From Granulicatella seriolae (GTDB lineage: Bacteria; Bacillota; Bacilli; Lactobacillales; Aerococcaceae), in assembly GCF_024543085.1 (NCBI RefSeq), contig NZ_JANHNZ010000008.1, positions 1-64,000 on the forward strand: a stretch of DNA of 64,000 bases, in the 5' to 3' direction. The translations under genes and the position numbers were made by a program. Positions within the stretch are counted from its first letter, which is position 1. Each line of letters opens with the position of its first letter. The notes under the pieces are model-generated. The model did not search any database and was not told the origin of the DNA. It saw only the letters and a program-made list of their open reading frames with translations. Positions 55,053 to 62,811 of this stretch are shown in pieces.

Positions 55053-55146
55053 CTCAATCATAAAATAAGTCACCTTCGGCTCTAGGCGAGCAAGGTGACT
55101 TGTATACTATGTTTCTTCGGGAATTCAGGGTACATTCGTTTCCACA

Positions 55147-55701
55147 TCAATCAAGACGCCACCCAACCAAGCCCCTATGCAGCACCTGCCGAATATCCTT
55201 GCTCAAGTTTCGGCAATCCATGTCCCCGGCAAGGATACTTTTACGGATAAGAAAACTGATGGCCGCAGCTTGATAGGCTACAAAAAAGTTGTACTCGTCT
55301 GGGCTCCATTTGTAGGCTTGGTTTGTGGGGTTATCGCTAATCATCTTTTCGACTAGTTGGTGGCAATAGTCAAAAAAGTAGTCGGAAAAGTTGTTTTGGC
55401 CTTCTAGCAGGAAGAGTTTGCGGTAGAAGGTTTGGTTCATGGAGAAGAAATCCAGCACCTGCAGCATGAGGCTGTCTCCGCTAACGTAGGTCAAGTTGTC
55501 TTGAATCTGCTCTTCCAAGTCAGTCACAAAAATCCAGTTGAGCAGGTCGTACTTGTCCACAAAATGGCTGTAGAAGGTCTGACGACGGATACCGGTCTGC
55601 TCCATAATTTCAACGATGGAGATTTTTTCAAATTCAGTTTGTGCCATCAGGGTTCGCAAGGATTTGGCAATCCGTTTTTTGGTAATGAATGAAGTCGTCA
55701 T
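55147..55701 (-). CDS. dhaS: DhaS-type TetR-family activator (184 aa)
   Basis: N-terminal TetR helix-turn-helix: KKRIAKSLRTLMAQTEFEKISIVEIMEQTGIRRQTFYSHFVDKYDLLNWIF. The C-terminal half is the DhaS type of ligand/partner domain (SFLIRKSILAGDMDCRNLS near the end). In Lactococcus, DhaS with DhaQ and dihydroxyacetone activates dhaKLM. It is divergent from dhaK with the operator between them. The start at 55701 (MTTSFITKK) follows AAAGGAGAG on the minus strand; the longer frame to 55770 has no site and would run into the operator. The IS element stops 15 bases past its 3' end. Confidence 0.85.
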   Translation of the reverse strand: MTTSFITKKRIAKSLRTLMAQTEFEKISIVEIMEQTGIRRQTFYSHFVDKYDLLNWIFVTDLEEQIQDNLTYVSGDSLMLQVLDFFSMNQTFYRKLFLLEGQNNFSDYFFDYCHQLVEKMISDNPTNQAYKWSPDEYNFFVAYQAAAISFLIRKSILAGDMDCRNLSKDIRQVLHRGLVGWRLD

Positions 55702-55746
55702 AGGCTCTCCTTTCCTCAAAACTATTATACCCAATTCTATCAAGGA

Positions 55747-55768
55747 GGACAATTCTCTTAAAATGTCC
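55747..55768. promoter_or_regulatory. DhaS operator
   Basis: GGACAATT-N6-AAATGTCC, a 22-bp palindrome of the same size and outer bases as the known lactococcal DhaS site (GGACACAT-N6-ATTTGTCC). It lies about 25 bases before a TACAAT -10 candidate (55793-55798) of dhaK, where an activator would bind. Confidence 0.75.
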
Positions 55769-55848
55769 ATTCCATATGGGGCTAGTGGCGTTTACAATAA
55801 AGAGGAATAAATGGTGGGACAACCTGCCAAAACAAAGGAGAAATGGAA

Positions 55849-56841
55849 ATGAAAAAAATTATGAACGACCCACGCAAGATTGTTGACGAGATGTTAGATG
55901 GGCTTGCTTATTGCCATTCGGATATTGTAGAGCGTTTGGAAGGCTTTGACAGTATTGTTCGTACAGCTCCAAAGACTGGTAAAGTGGCGTTGATCTCTGG
56001 TGGTGGCTCTGGTCACGAACCTGCTCATGCTGGTTTTGTTGGTCAAGGTATGTTATCGGCGGCTGTTTGTGGTGCGGTCTTTACTTCACCAACGCCTGAC
56101 CAAATTCTAGAAGCGATTAAGGCAGCTGATGAAGGCGCTGGAGTTTTCATGGTCATTAAGAACTACTCTGGTGACATTATGAACTTCGAGATGGCGCAAG
56201 AATTGGCAGAGATGGAAGGCATTCAAGTGGACAGTATCGTGGTGGATGATGATATTGCCGTGGAAGATAGCCTCTATACACAAGGCAAGCGTGGAGTTGC
56301 AGGAACCATTTTGGTGCACAAGATTCTAGGTCATGCGGCAGATACTGGTAAGACTTTGGCTGAAATCAAGGACTTGGCGGTAAACTTAGTGCCGAATATT
56401 AAAACCATTGGGCTAGCTTTATCCGGTGCAACAGTTCCTGAAGTGGGCAAACCTGGTTTTGTTCTAGAAGACGACCAAATGGAGTTTGGTGTCGGCATCC
56501 ATGGTGAGCCGGGCTACCGTCGTGAGAGCATGAAACCGTCTAAGGACTTGGCACAAGAATTAGTAGGCAAGCTTTTAGCGTCATTTGACCGCAAAGAGGG
56601 CGATAAGTTTGGGCTGTTGATCAATGGTTTGGGCGCTACGCCTTTGATGGAGCAGTATGTGTTTGCGAACGATGTGGCTCATTTGCTGGCGGCGGAAAAT
56701 ATTGTGGTGGATTACAAGAAGGTCGGCAACTACATGACGGCCATTGATATGCAGGGCTTGTCCTTGACCTTGATTAAGTTGGAAGATGCGGCTTGGTTAG
56801 AGGCCTTGAATGCGCCAAGCAACACGATTACGAGATTTTAA
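55849..56841 (+). CDS. dhaK: PTS-dependent dihydroxyacetone kinase, subunit DhaK (330 aa)
   Basis: DhaK binds dihydroxyacetone covalently and presents it to DhaL-ATP/ADP. Motifs ISGGGSGHEPAH, VVDDDIAVEDSLYTQGKRGVAGT and GVGIHGEPGYRRE with His218 at the same number as in E. coli. ATG 55849 is 7 bases after AAAGGAG; ATG 55843 is too close. dhaL starts 17 bases after its stop. DhaS/DhaQ regulation is likely through the operator upstream. Confidence 0.96.
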   Translation: MKKIMNDPRKIVDEMLDGLAYCHSDIVERLEGFDSIVRTAPKTGKVALISGGGSGHEPAHAGFVGQGMLSAAVCGAVFTSPTPDQILEAIKAADEGAGVFMVIKNYSGDIMNFEMAQELAEMEGIQVDSIVVDDDIAVEDSLYTQGKRGVAGTILVHKILGHAADTGKTLAEIKDLAVNLVPNIKTIGLALSGATVPEVGKPGFVLEDDQMEFGVGIHGEPGYRRESMKPSKDLAQELVGKLLASFDRKEGDKFGLLINGLGATPLMEQYVFANDVAHLLAAENIVVDYKKVGNYMTAIDMQGLSLTLIKLEDAAWLEALNAPSNTITRF

Positions 56842-56858
56842 GAGAGAGGGCGAGGCAG

Positions 56859-57440
56859 ATGGAAGCAGGCAAAGTAATCAGATGGATGGAAATTTTTAAT
56901 GACAAGGTGCAAGCTAACAAGGATTATCTGAGTGAATTGGATACACCGATTGGAGACGGAGACCATGGTGGCAATATGTCACGTGGCATGGCAGCTGTTA
57001 TGGAGGCTCTGGAAGACAAGGTGCCACAAACGGATGTGGATGTCTTGAAATTGGTGGCCATGCAACTCTTGAGCAAGGTTGGTGGAGCATCAGGTCCCTT
57101 GTATGGGTCAGCTTTTATGGGGCTGGCAAAGGGAGCACAGGCAGAAGTGGGCTTGGCTCAATCCTTGAAGGACGGTTTGGAGTCTATTCAAAAACGTGGC
57201 AAGGCTGAAGTTGGCGAGAAAACGATGGTAGACGTTTGGGCACCCGTTGTGGACTTGGTGGCTGAGAGCAAGTTGACAGTGCAAGGCATCGATGCGGCTG
57301 TTGAAGCAACAAAAGCCATCCAAGCGACTAAGGGGAGAGCTAGTTACGTGGGTGAGCGTTCTGTGGGACACATCGACCCAGGTGCCTACTCAAGTGGCCT
57401 CTTGTTCAAAGCGATGATTGAAGCGGGGGTGTATGAGTAA
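56859..57440 (+). CDS. dhaL: Dihydroxyacetone kinase, ADP-binding subunit DhaL (193 aa)
   Basis: DhaL holds the ADP cofactor that is rephosphorylated by DhaM. The magnesium aspartates are in LDTPIGDGDHGGNMSRG; the nucleotide cap loop is in GGASGPLYGSAF, and the end GERSVGHIDPGAYSSG is conserved. ATG 56859 follows GAGGGCGAGG; a longer frame from 56793 overlaps dhaK and has no site. Its stop overlaps dhaM by one base. Confidence 0.95.
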   Translation: MEAGKVIRWMEIFNDKVQANKDYLSELDTPIGDGDHGGNMSRGMAAVMEALEDKVPQTDVDVLKLVAMQLLSKVGGASGPLYGSAFMGLAKGAQAEVGLAQSLKDGLESIQKRGKAEVGEKTMVDVWAPVVDLVAESKLTVQGIDAAVEATKAIQATKGRASYVGERSVGHIDPGAYSSGLLFKAMIEAGVYE

Positions 57441-57814
57441 TGAGTGATTACGGCATTATATTAGTATCGCATTCCAAAAACATTGCGCAAGGCATTTATG
57501 AGTTGATTCAAGAAGTAGCCAAAGACGTGGAAATGACCTATGTCGGCGGCAATCCAGATGGTGGCATCGGGACTAGTTTCGACCAAGTCCAAGACATTAT
57601 CCAAGCCAACCCTAAAGAAAAGCTACTTGCCTTTTACGATTTGGGCAGTGCGAAGATGAATTTGGACATGGCTATAGAGTTTTCCGACAAGGAGATTCGC
57701 TTGTACAACGTGGCTGTGGTCGAGGGAACCTATACGGCAGCGGCACTCTTACAGGCAGGTGCATCCATCGACATGATTGAGGCTCAGCTCAAAGACATGG
57801 AGCTTAATAAGTAA
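57440..57814 (+). CDS. dhaM: Dihydroxyacetone kinase phosphotransfer subunit DhaM, EIIA-mannose-type (124 aa)
   Basis: It passes phosphate from HPr to DhaL-ADP. The active histidine is His11 in IILVSHSKNIAQG. It is the short single-domain form seen in Gram-positives, without the HPr and EI-like parts of E. coli DhaM. Further motifs: GGNPDGGIGTSF and YDLGSAKMNLDMA. The start overlaps the dhaL stop (TAATG). Confidence 0.94.
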   Translation: MSDYGIILVSHSKNIAQGIYELIQEVAKDVEMTYVGGNPDGGIGTSFDQVQDIIQANPKEKLLAFYDLGSAKMNLDMAIEFSDKEIRLYNVAVVEGTYTAAALLQAGASIDMIEAQLKDMELNK

Positions 57815-57831
57815 AGAAAGAGGTATAGAAC

Positions 57832-58548
57832 ATGCAGAATTTTATCGGTGAATTTTTAGGCACCTTCATCCTAGTCTTGCTAGGAAATGGTGTTGTGGCA
57901 GGGAATGTCCTGTCCAAAACGAAGGAAGAAGGTACCGGTTGGGTAGCTATTGTACTTGGTTGGGGGCTTGCGGTGACGATTGCGGTCTATATTTCCGGCT
58001 TTATCAGTCCGGCTCATTTGAATCCGGCAGTGACTTTAGCCATGGCGGCAACCGGCTCGCTACCTTGGGTTGATGTGGTGCCATTTATCATTGCCCAGTT
58101 CTTGGGGGCTATGTTGGCGTCGGTGGTCTTGTGGCTGCACTATCTGCCTCATTGGGGACAAACCAAGGATCCGGGCAATATTTTAGCCAGCTTTTCCACA
58201 GGTCCAGCCATTCGTGATACCGGCTCAAACTTGTTGGGCGAGGCTATCGGGACGGCTGTCTTGGTCATGGGGATTATGGCAATCGGCCCAAGCATGGTGA
58301 GTGCTGGATTAGGACCAATCATTGTCGGTCTTATTGTGGGGGCGATTGGCTTTTCTTTGGGATCAACGACTGGTTATGCTATCAATCCGGCTCGCGACCT
58401 TGGTCCGCGGATTATGCATGCTATCTTGCCAATCAAGGGCAAAGGCGACTCCGACTGGTCTTATAGCTGGATTCCAGTGGTCGGCCCAATTATCGGTGGT
58501 GTTGCAGGAGCTTTGATTTATCAAGCCATTATGGGATTTATTGCATAA
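57832..58548 (+). CDS. glpF: Glycerol/dihydroxyacetone facilitator, GlpF-type aquaglyceroporin (238 aa)
   Basis: Six membrane helices and two half-helices with the NPA boxes: HLNPAVTLAM near residue 63 and INPARDLGPR near 184, followed by the D and R of glycerol-selective channels. It would admit glycerol (and dihydroxyacetone) to feed the kinase; glycerol would first need a dehydrogenase not present in the window. It is 17 bases after dhaM with AAAGAGG, and a terminator follows. Confidence 0.92.
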   Translation: MQNFIGEFLGTFILVLLGNGVVAGNVLSKTKEEGTGWVAIVLGWGLAVTIAVYISGFISPAHLNPAVTLAMAATGSLPWVDVVPFIIAQFLGAMLASVVLWLHYLPHWGQTKDPGNILASFSTGPAIRDTGSNLLGEAIGTAVLVMGIMAIGPSMVSAGLGPIIVGLIVGAIGFSLGSTTGYAINPARDLGPRIMHAILPIKGKGDSDWSYSWIPVVGPIIGGVAGALIYQAIMGFIA

Positions 58549-58560
58549 AAATATGACATT

Positions 58561-58595
58561 GAGCTACCTAGGCCAAGTGCTTAGGTAGCTTTTTT
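58561..58595 (+). terminator. Terminator of dhaKLM-glpF
   Basis: GAGCTACCTAGG pairs with CTTAGGTAGCT across a short loop, then six T. Confidence 0.88.
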
Positions 58596-58620
58596 GCGTG
58601 TGGTGGAATGTGTGAAGTTT

Positions 58621-58988
58621 TGTGGACAACTCTGTGGATAAGTCTGTGGAAAATTAGCTGGTTGGACTGGTGATGATGGAGAGAGCAAAATTGTCACATT
58701 TCCTTGAAAGGTTATTATAGTAGGGGGTTGAGAAGGGAAGACTTGTCCACAAAAACCATTTAGCCTGTGGATAAGTGTGGATAAAGTTGAGTGACAAGTA
58801 ATGAAAACAGCGTGGGAATAGGGTTTTGAGCTATTTTGCAGAGAAAAGATTTTTTGTGGAAAACTCTGCTGAGGCAGAGTTACAAACAGATTACAAAAAT
58901 AGCACTTGACCAAGATATAGACGAATCAAGCGCAATCCCCCTACAAGTAGGGACGAACATGTGTACATGTGGATAACTTTGTGGATAA
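58621..58988. promoter_or_regulatory. DnaA-box cluster (9 boxes in 368 bp)
   Basis: Five perfect TGTGGATAA boxes at 58633, 58766, 58776, 58968 and 58980, and four near matches at 58621 (TGTGGACAA), 58645 (TGTGGAAAA), 58743 (TTGTCCACA, opposite strand) and 58855 (TGTGGAAAA). All but one point the same way, and two pairs are only 1-3 bases apart. The gap has no gene. There is no dnaA, dnaN or rpmH at either side. It looks like an origin-type or DnaA-titration locus. Confidence 0.88.
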
Positions 58989-58995
58989 GTTGGGC

Positions 58996-59958
58996 TTAGA
59001 GTTGCTGGTTGGCTAAGTAGTAAGGATAATAGTACCGGTAGAGCATTTTTGGGTTTTGGTAGGTGGTGTTTTTTTTACTACTATTTATTGATTTAGTCAA
59101 AAAATCATTAAGGTACTTTGAACAAGCATTTTTTGTAAAGAAGCCATTTGATAGCTGATGAATATTCTTAGGTATGATGGGAGTGTTAGGTTTTAAAACC
59201 CCTAGTTCACAGGTTAGTCGATGCATGGCAGTTGATTTCTCTTCTTTAAAATGACAGGTAGAGCATACAACATGAAATCTTTTAGAAATGAGATTCGTTT
59301 CGTAACACTTTGGGCAAAACGGTCCAAGCTTGAGTTCAGAAAAAGGGATATCGTTTGGAATATATCTATCTTCATTACTGTAATTTTTAATTATGGAGGT
59401 GATATACTCTTTTTTTCCAATTGGTTGTCCAGCTTCTTTCTGATAGATATAGCTCCAAAAAGTTTTCAGTTGGTTAATCGGAAGAAATTTCTTTGAAATT
59501 TCATCTGAATCACAAAAAAATTCTCCACTCGAATTTGCTAAAACAATTTTTCCGATTACTTTTACAGAGATATTCATCGATCGAAAGATATTCTGTACAA
59601 TATTAACTGATCGAGTTAACTGAGCCAAGCTATTATGACTAAACTCCCTACCATTTAAGTAGAATTGTCCATTACGATATTCATAACGTCCAGAGTAATT
59701 TTTAATTTCAAAGACTACAATTATACCCGCACCAATTCCAATGGCATCAATCTGGCAACTACCATTAAAATTAAGATAAAGGTCAGTCAAATATAGTAAG
59801 CGGTCTGACCATCTGTAGGAATAGCAAGCGTCTACAGCCACTTCACCTAAGTATCCTTGTTCTAAACTCCTAATCAATCTTAACTTATCCTGGCTAATGT
59901 GACTATCCCGTTTACTCAAAACCCATTGTTGCATTAATTCTATCGATGGAACGCGCAA
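58996..59958 (-). CDS. NERD-domain protein with C-terminal zinc ribbon (320 aa)
   Basis: The nuclease-related domain spans about residues 30-140: LGEVAVDACYSY, CQIDAIGIGAGIIVVFEIKNYSGRYEYRNGQFYLNGRE, with the Asp and Glu-x-Lys of a restriction-like fold. Toward residues 215-245 two CxxC pairs (CPKCYETN and CSTCHF) form a zinc ribbon. The start is TTG 59958, placed 5 bases after AAGGAGGGA on the minus strand. NERD proteins are found in plasmid and defence settings, but their function is unsettled. Here it borders the DnaA-box cluster on one side and array 4 on the other. Confidence 0.8.
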   Translation of the reverse strand: MRVPSIELMQQWVLSKRDSHISQDKLRLIRSLEQGYLGEVAVDACYSYRWSDRLLYLTDLYLNFNGSCQIDAIGIGAGIIVVFEIKNYSGRYEYRNGQFYLNGREFSHNSLAQLTRSVNIVQNIFRSMNISVKVIGKIVLANSSGEFFCDSDEISKKFLPINQLKTFWSYIYQKEAGQPIGKKEYITSIIKNYSNEDRYIPNDIPFSELKLGPFCPKCYETNLISKRFHVVCSTCHFKEEKSTAMHRLTCELGVLKPNTPIIPKNIHQLSNGFFTKNACSKYLNDFLTKSINSSKKNTTYQNPKMLYRYYYPYYLANQQL

Positions 59959-60057
59959 AAAAATCCCTCCTTAATTACTCTCTACTTATAGATACGCAAA
60001 AATTATCATATTTTTTTTTTTATTTAAAAAAGTTGATAGAAATTTAGTTATAAGATC

Positions 60058-60400
60058 GAATTATGAGAAAAGGATACAAAATCAGCATTCTAACGAGGAA
60101 TAAACACACTTTATTCCTCGTTAGCGACAAAGAAAGAGCAAGTTTTCTCATAATTGACTTAAAATCAGTCGAAAAAGCGTTGAAAAAAGCTAAAGTAGCT
60201 CGAATTATGAGAAAAGAGTACAAAATCAGCATTCTAACGAGGAATAAACACACTTTATTCCTCGTTAACGACAAAGAAAGAGCAAGTTTTCTCATAATTG
60301 ACTTAAAATCAGTCGAAAAAGTGTTGAAAAAAGCTAAAGTAGCTCGAATTATGAGAAAAGGGCACAAAAATAGCATTTTAACGAGGAATAAATATACGTT
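60058..60400. repeat. 144-bp nested-palindrome array 4 (3 units, last one truncated)
   Basis: Units start at 60058, 60202 and 60346, exactly 144 bp apart. Arms GAATTATGAGAAAA and TTTTCTCATAATTG; inner stem CTAACGAGGAATAAA / TTTATTCCTCGTTA with loop CACAC. The spacer (ACTTAAAATCAGTCGAAAAA then GCTAAAGTAGCTC) is shared. Unit 3 loses its right half at about 60400. Frames with a 48-residue period run through on both strands, but they lack ribosome sites and mirror the palindrome. Confidence 0.92.
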
Positions 60401-60403
60401 ACT

Positions 60404-60733
60404 CCATATTAGAGATTAGAAATTGCTAGTTTATCTAACAACTCTACCAATCGGACGGAATTTCGGAAGAAATTCCCACATCTTATCAAAACCTACTGAA
60501 GTTAGGCGCTAAAAACAAATACTGGCACTTGTAGAATATCGCTGCCATAGCTAAAACCCCATCAAAAGGAAGAAATTCCACGGAATTTCTACAAAACAAA
60601 AAGACAACCTAGTTCAAATCTCAAACTAAGTCGTCTATAAATGAATGTATTCCTCTATCTAAGGCAATTCAACTCCCGCTACACGAGCCAAATAGCGAGC
60701 AGACTCCTATCATTTTAAAACCCAACACCCCCG
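60404..60733. other. Gap after array 4, with minus-strand terminator
   Basis: No gene seen. At about 60590-60637 a hairpin (AGACAACCTAGTT / AACTAAGTCGTCT) with T-rich sequence on the minus strand probably ends the next gene. GGAATTTCGGAAGAAATTCC (near 60461) and GGAAGAAATTCCACGGAATT (near 60571) are short related dyads. Confidence 0.45.
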
Positions 60734-61699
60734 CTACTCCCCTAACAAATCCGAGTATTCACGGTAGAACTCTTCTTTAATGGTTAAAAATCGGATAAAA
60801 TCATAAAGCAGCAGCAACAGAGTAGCGCGGTTCTCAAATTCGTCTCGTGTTTTTGGCAACTCTCGATCACGGAAGCCGTCTAACATAAGGTTGAGGTCGG
60901 TAATGAGGTAGGTGACGGGGTTCCACTCGCACAATTGGTCGGCGGTCAAAAAGAACATTCCAGCTAAAATCTTACTTTCCTCAGTTTCTAGGTGAATATA
61001 GTTGAGGTGGCCCATCATGGTTTCCAGAATCAAGGTCTGCTCCTGCCGCATATCGAAGTAGTGGACGTCGTAATTGGTTTGTGAAAAGACTTGATTATCC
61101 CGCTCCAGATAGACGATTTCTTTGGCAGTGGCGATACTTTTTTTGAGGGCAGCCAGCATTTCTGGTCCTGATTCCGCTTTCCCGTCCAACAAAAACTGGT
61201 TGAAGTAGAGCAAAACAGACTTTAGTTGGTCCTCAACTTCTACCTTCAATAAGGTGATTTCCCCTTGTCGTGACGGCATGTATAAGTTGAAAAGGCTGGC
61301 GATTCCGGCGCCGATTAACATCAAGAGGAGCTCATTTTGTATGAGCGAAAAGGCGATGGACTGCTCGAGCCACAGGTGAGTCGCCAAGACCGCACAAGGC
61401 GCAATCCCCGCTTGCAAATGAAATCGGTAGGCGAGCGGGACAAAGATGGCCAAGAATACCCCGTAAGACAGCCAAGAAACATGGAGCAAAGAAATGACCA
61501 ACAGTGACAGCCCTAGGCAAAGAATGGTGGCACCAACACGTTTCAGGGCAATCTGTAAGGTGGACCTGCGAGTATCGAGAATGCTCAGCAGAGCAATAAT
61601 TCCGGCAGAACTGGCATAAAGCAAACCCAGCTGCTCGGCAATCAAGATGGCAATACAAGTCGCTGCCACGATTTTCACGGTTCGTAAAGCAATGTGCAT
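60734..61699 (-). CDS. Aromatic acid exporter family protein (DUF939-type) (321 aa)
   Basis: N-terminal membrane domain with about five or six helices (residues 5-145: IVAATCIAILIAEQLGLLYASSAGIIALLSI, LCLGLSLLVISLLHVSW, LLLMLIGAGIASLFNLYMPS), then a cytoplasmic helical domain of about 170 residues ending EFYREYSDLLGE. This two-part layout is that of the ArAE/FUSC-like DUF939 family of Firmicutes; transport has not been shown for most members. The start at 61699 (MHIALRTVK) is preceded by AAAGGAAGG on the minus strand. It is divergent from the NdpA-like gene. Confidence 0.85.
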   Translation of the reverse strand: MHIALRTVKIVAATCIAILIAEQLGLLYASSAGIIALLSILDTRRSTLQIALKRVGATILCLGLSLLVISLLHVSWLSYGVFLAIFVPLAYRFHLQAGIAPCAVLATHLWLEQSIAFSLIQNELLLMLIGAGIASLFNLYMPSRQGEITLLKVEVEDQLKSVLLYFNQFLLDGKAESGPEMLAALKKSIATAKEIVYLERDNQVFSQTNYDVHYFDMRQEQTLILETMMGHLNYIHLETEESKILAGMFFLTADQLCEWNPVTYLITDLNLMLDGFRDRELPKTRDEFENRATLLLLLYDFIRFLTIKEEFYREYSDLLGE

Positions 61700-61798
61700 A
61701 GAGTGACCTTCCTTTCATTTGTCCTTATTATCTCTATATTCTTCAATTCTAGCAAGGAATATAGTATGATAGGAAAGAAAAACTTTAAGGAGCCAGCC

Positions 61799-62788
61799 AT
61801 GATTATCACACAAGCCATCGTTCATATTCTGGATAAAAATACCGGAAACCTACTATTATCCCAAGAAGGACTAGATTTGTCCCAACCGAATTTAGTGGAC
61901 TACTTGACAAAACTCAATGAAAAAGTCCAAAAAGCAGACCCAAAGCATGGGCAAATCGAAGCAGAAAGTGAGCTGGCACTATTTTTGCGCGACCCATCTC
62001 AGTCATTTATAGAAAAAAGTCATATCTTAGCAGAAAAATTATTCAACTTAATTGCGCCAGCTGAAGAAATTCCTGCCGCCGACTATCTCTTTTTCCAAGC
62101 CAGCCCCTCCATTATTGGGATTCTGCGCCTAGATTACAGCAGCAAATTTACTCATTTTCTGGAGCAAGATGGGGATTCTGTAGTCAATACTATTATCATG
62201 AACCACGCCATTTTGCCAACGGGTGGGCAGACGCCGAGCGAGGCCTTTGTGCTGGACTTGGACAGCTTGACCTATCAACTGCTAGAGAAAAAGTACATCA
62301 TCGAGGGCAAACGCCAAAACTACTTCTCGCAACAATTCCTAGAAATTCCGACCACCAGCTCGACTAAGGAACAGATTAAGGAAATCAAAAAAACGGTCAG
62401 CCACGTTGCCAAAAAGTTCAACGAAGAGGACTACGTAGCGCTTGCCACTACCCAGCAAGTTATCTACCAACAGCTGGAGGAAAACGACCACATTAATGCT
62501 GGCCAAGTGTTTGAGCAAGTCTTCAAGGAGAATCCGCTGGCAAAAGAGGCATCTCTACAGGCCATTCAGGAAGAAAAAGTTGCACCAACCATCCCCGTTC
62601 ACAACCCAGCCAAGTACGAACGCAAATACAGCAAACAAAAGTTCAAACTGGCAAATGGCATCGAGATTACTATACCTAGCCAGGTCTATGATGATAAGGA
62701 AATTATTGAATTTCTAAATAATCCAGACGGCTCCATTTCTGTGTTGATTAAAAATATCGATAGCATTATGAATCGGTTTAACGGGTAG
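61799..62788 (+). CDS. NdpA/YejK-type nucleoid-associated protein (329 aa)
   Basis: The sequence follows the NdpA family: an N-terminal MIITQAIVHILDKNTGNLLLSQEGLDL, a middle LFFQASPSIIGILRLDYSSKF and MNHAILPTGGQTPSEAFVLDL, and a C-terminal KQKFKLANGIEITIPSQVYDDKEIIEFLNNPDGSISVLIKNI. Members bind nucleoids in Gram-negatives; in Firmicutes they often lie in mobile or defence contexts. ATG 61799 is chosen for AAGGAG 8 bases upstream; the frame is open further up without a site. Strongly C-rich coding strand from about 62225 on. Confidence 0.8.
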   Translation: MIITQAIVHILDKNTGNLLLSQEGLDLSQPNLVDYLTKLNEKVQKADPKHGQIEAESELALFLRDPSQSFIEKSHILAEKLFNLIAPAEEIPAADYLFFQASPSIIGILRLDYSSKFTHFLEQDGDSVVNTIIMNHAILPTGGQTPSEAFVLDLDSLTYQLLEKKYIIEGKRQNYFSQQFLEIPTTSSTKEQIKEIKKTVSHVAKKFNEEDYVALATTQQVIYQQLEENDHINAGQVFEQVFKENPLAKEASLQAIQEEKVAPTIPVHNPAKYERKYSKQKFKLANGIEITIPSQVYDDKEIIEFLNNPDGSISVLIKNIDSIMNRFNG

Positions 62789-62811
62789 GTGGATTGATTT
62801 GTTTAACTAAT

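Larger units (their letters stand above)
53348..55132 (+). mobile_element. Insertion sequence, IS1634-type (IS4 superfamily), complete
   Basis: Perfect 15-bp ends TACCCTGAATTCCCG (53348-53362) and CGGGAATTCAGGGTA (55118-55132) enclose one long transposase gene. The element is 1785 bp. The bases outside the two ends (GCGTTA to the left, CATTCG to the right) do not match, so no target duplication is visible. Confidence 0.88.

Noticed and set aside
58621-58988. Calling the DnaA-box cluster the chromosomal origin oriC
   Set aside because: No dnaA or dnaN nearby, and about 50 kb of genes on the left are transcribed toward it, which would be head-on with replication. Origin-like box density alone is not enough.
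60063-60419. Repetitive protein (LTRNK-containing frame) in array 4
   Set aside because: Both strands give similar frames because the unit is a palindrome; no ribosome site, no stable start, and the pattern follows DNA pairing, not codon constraints.
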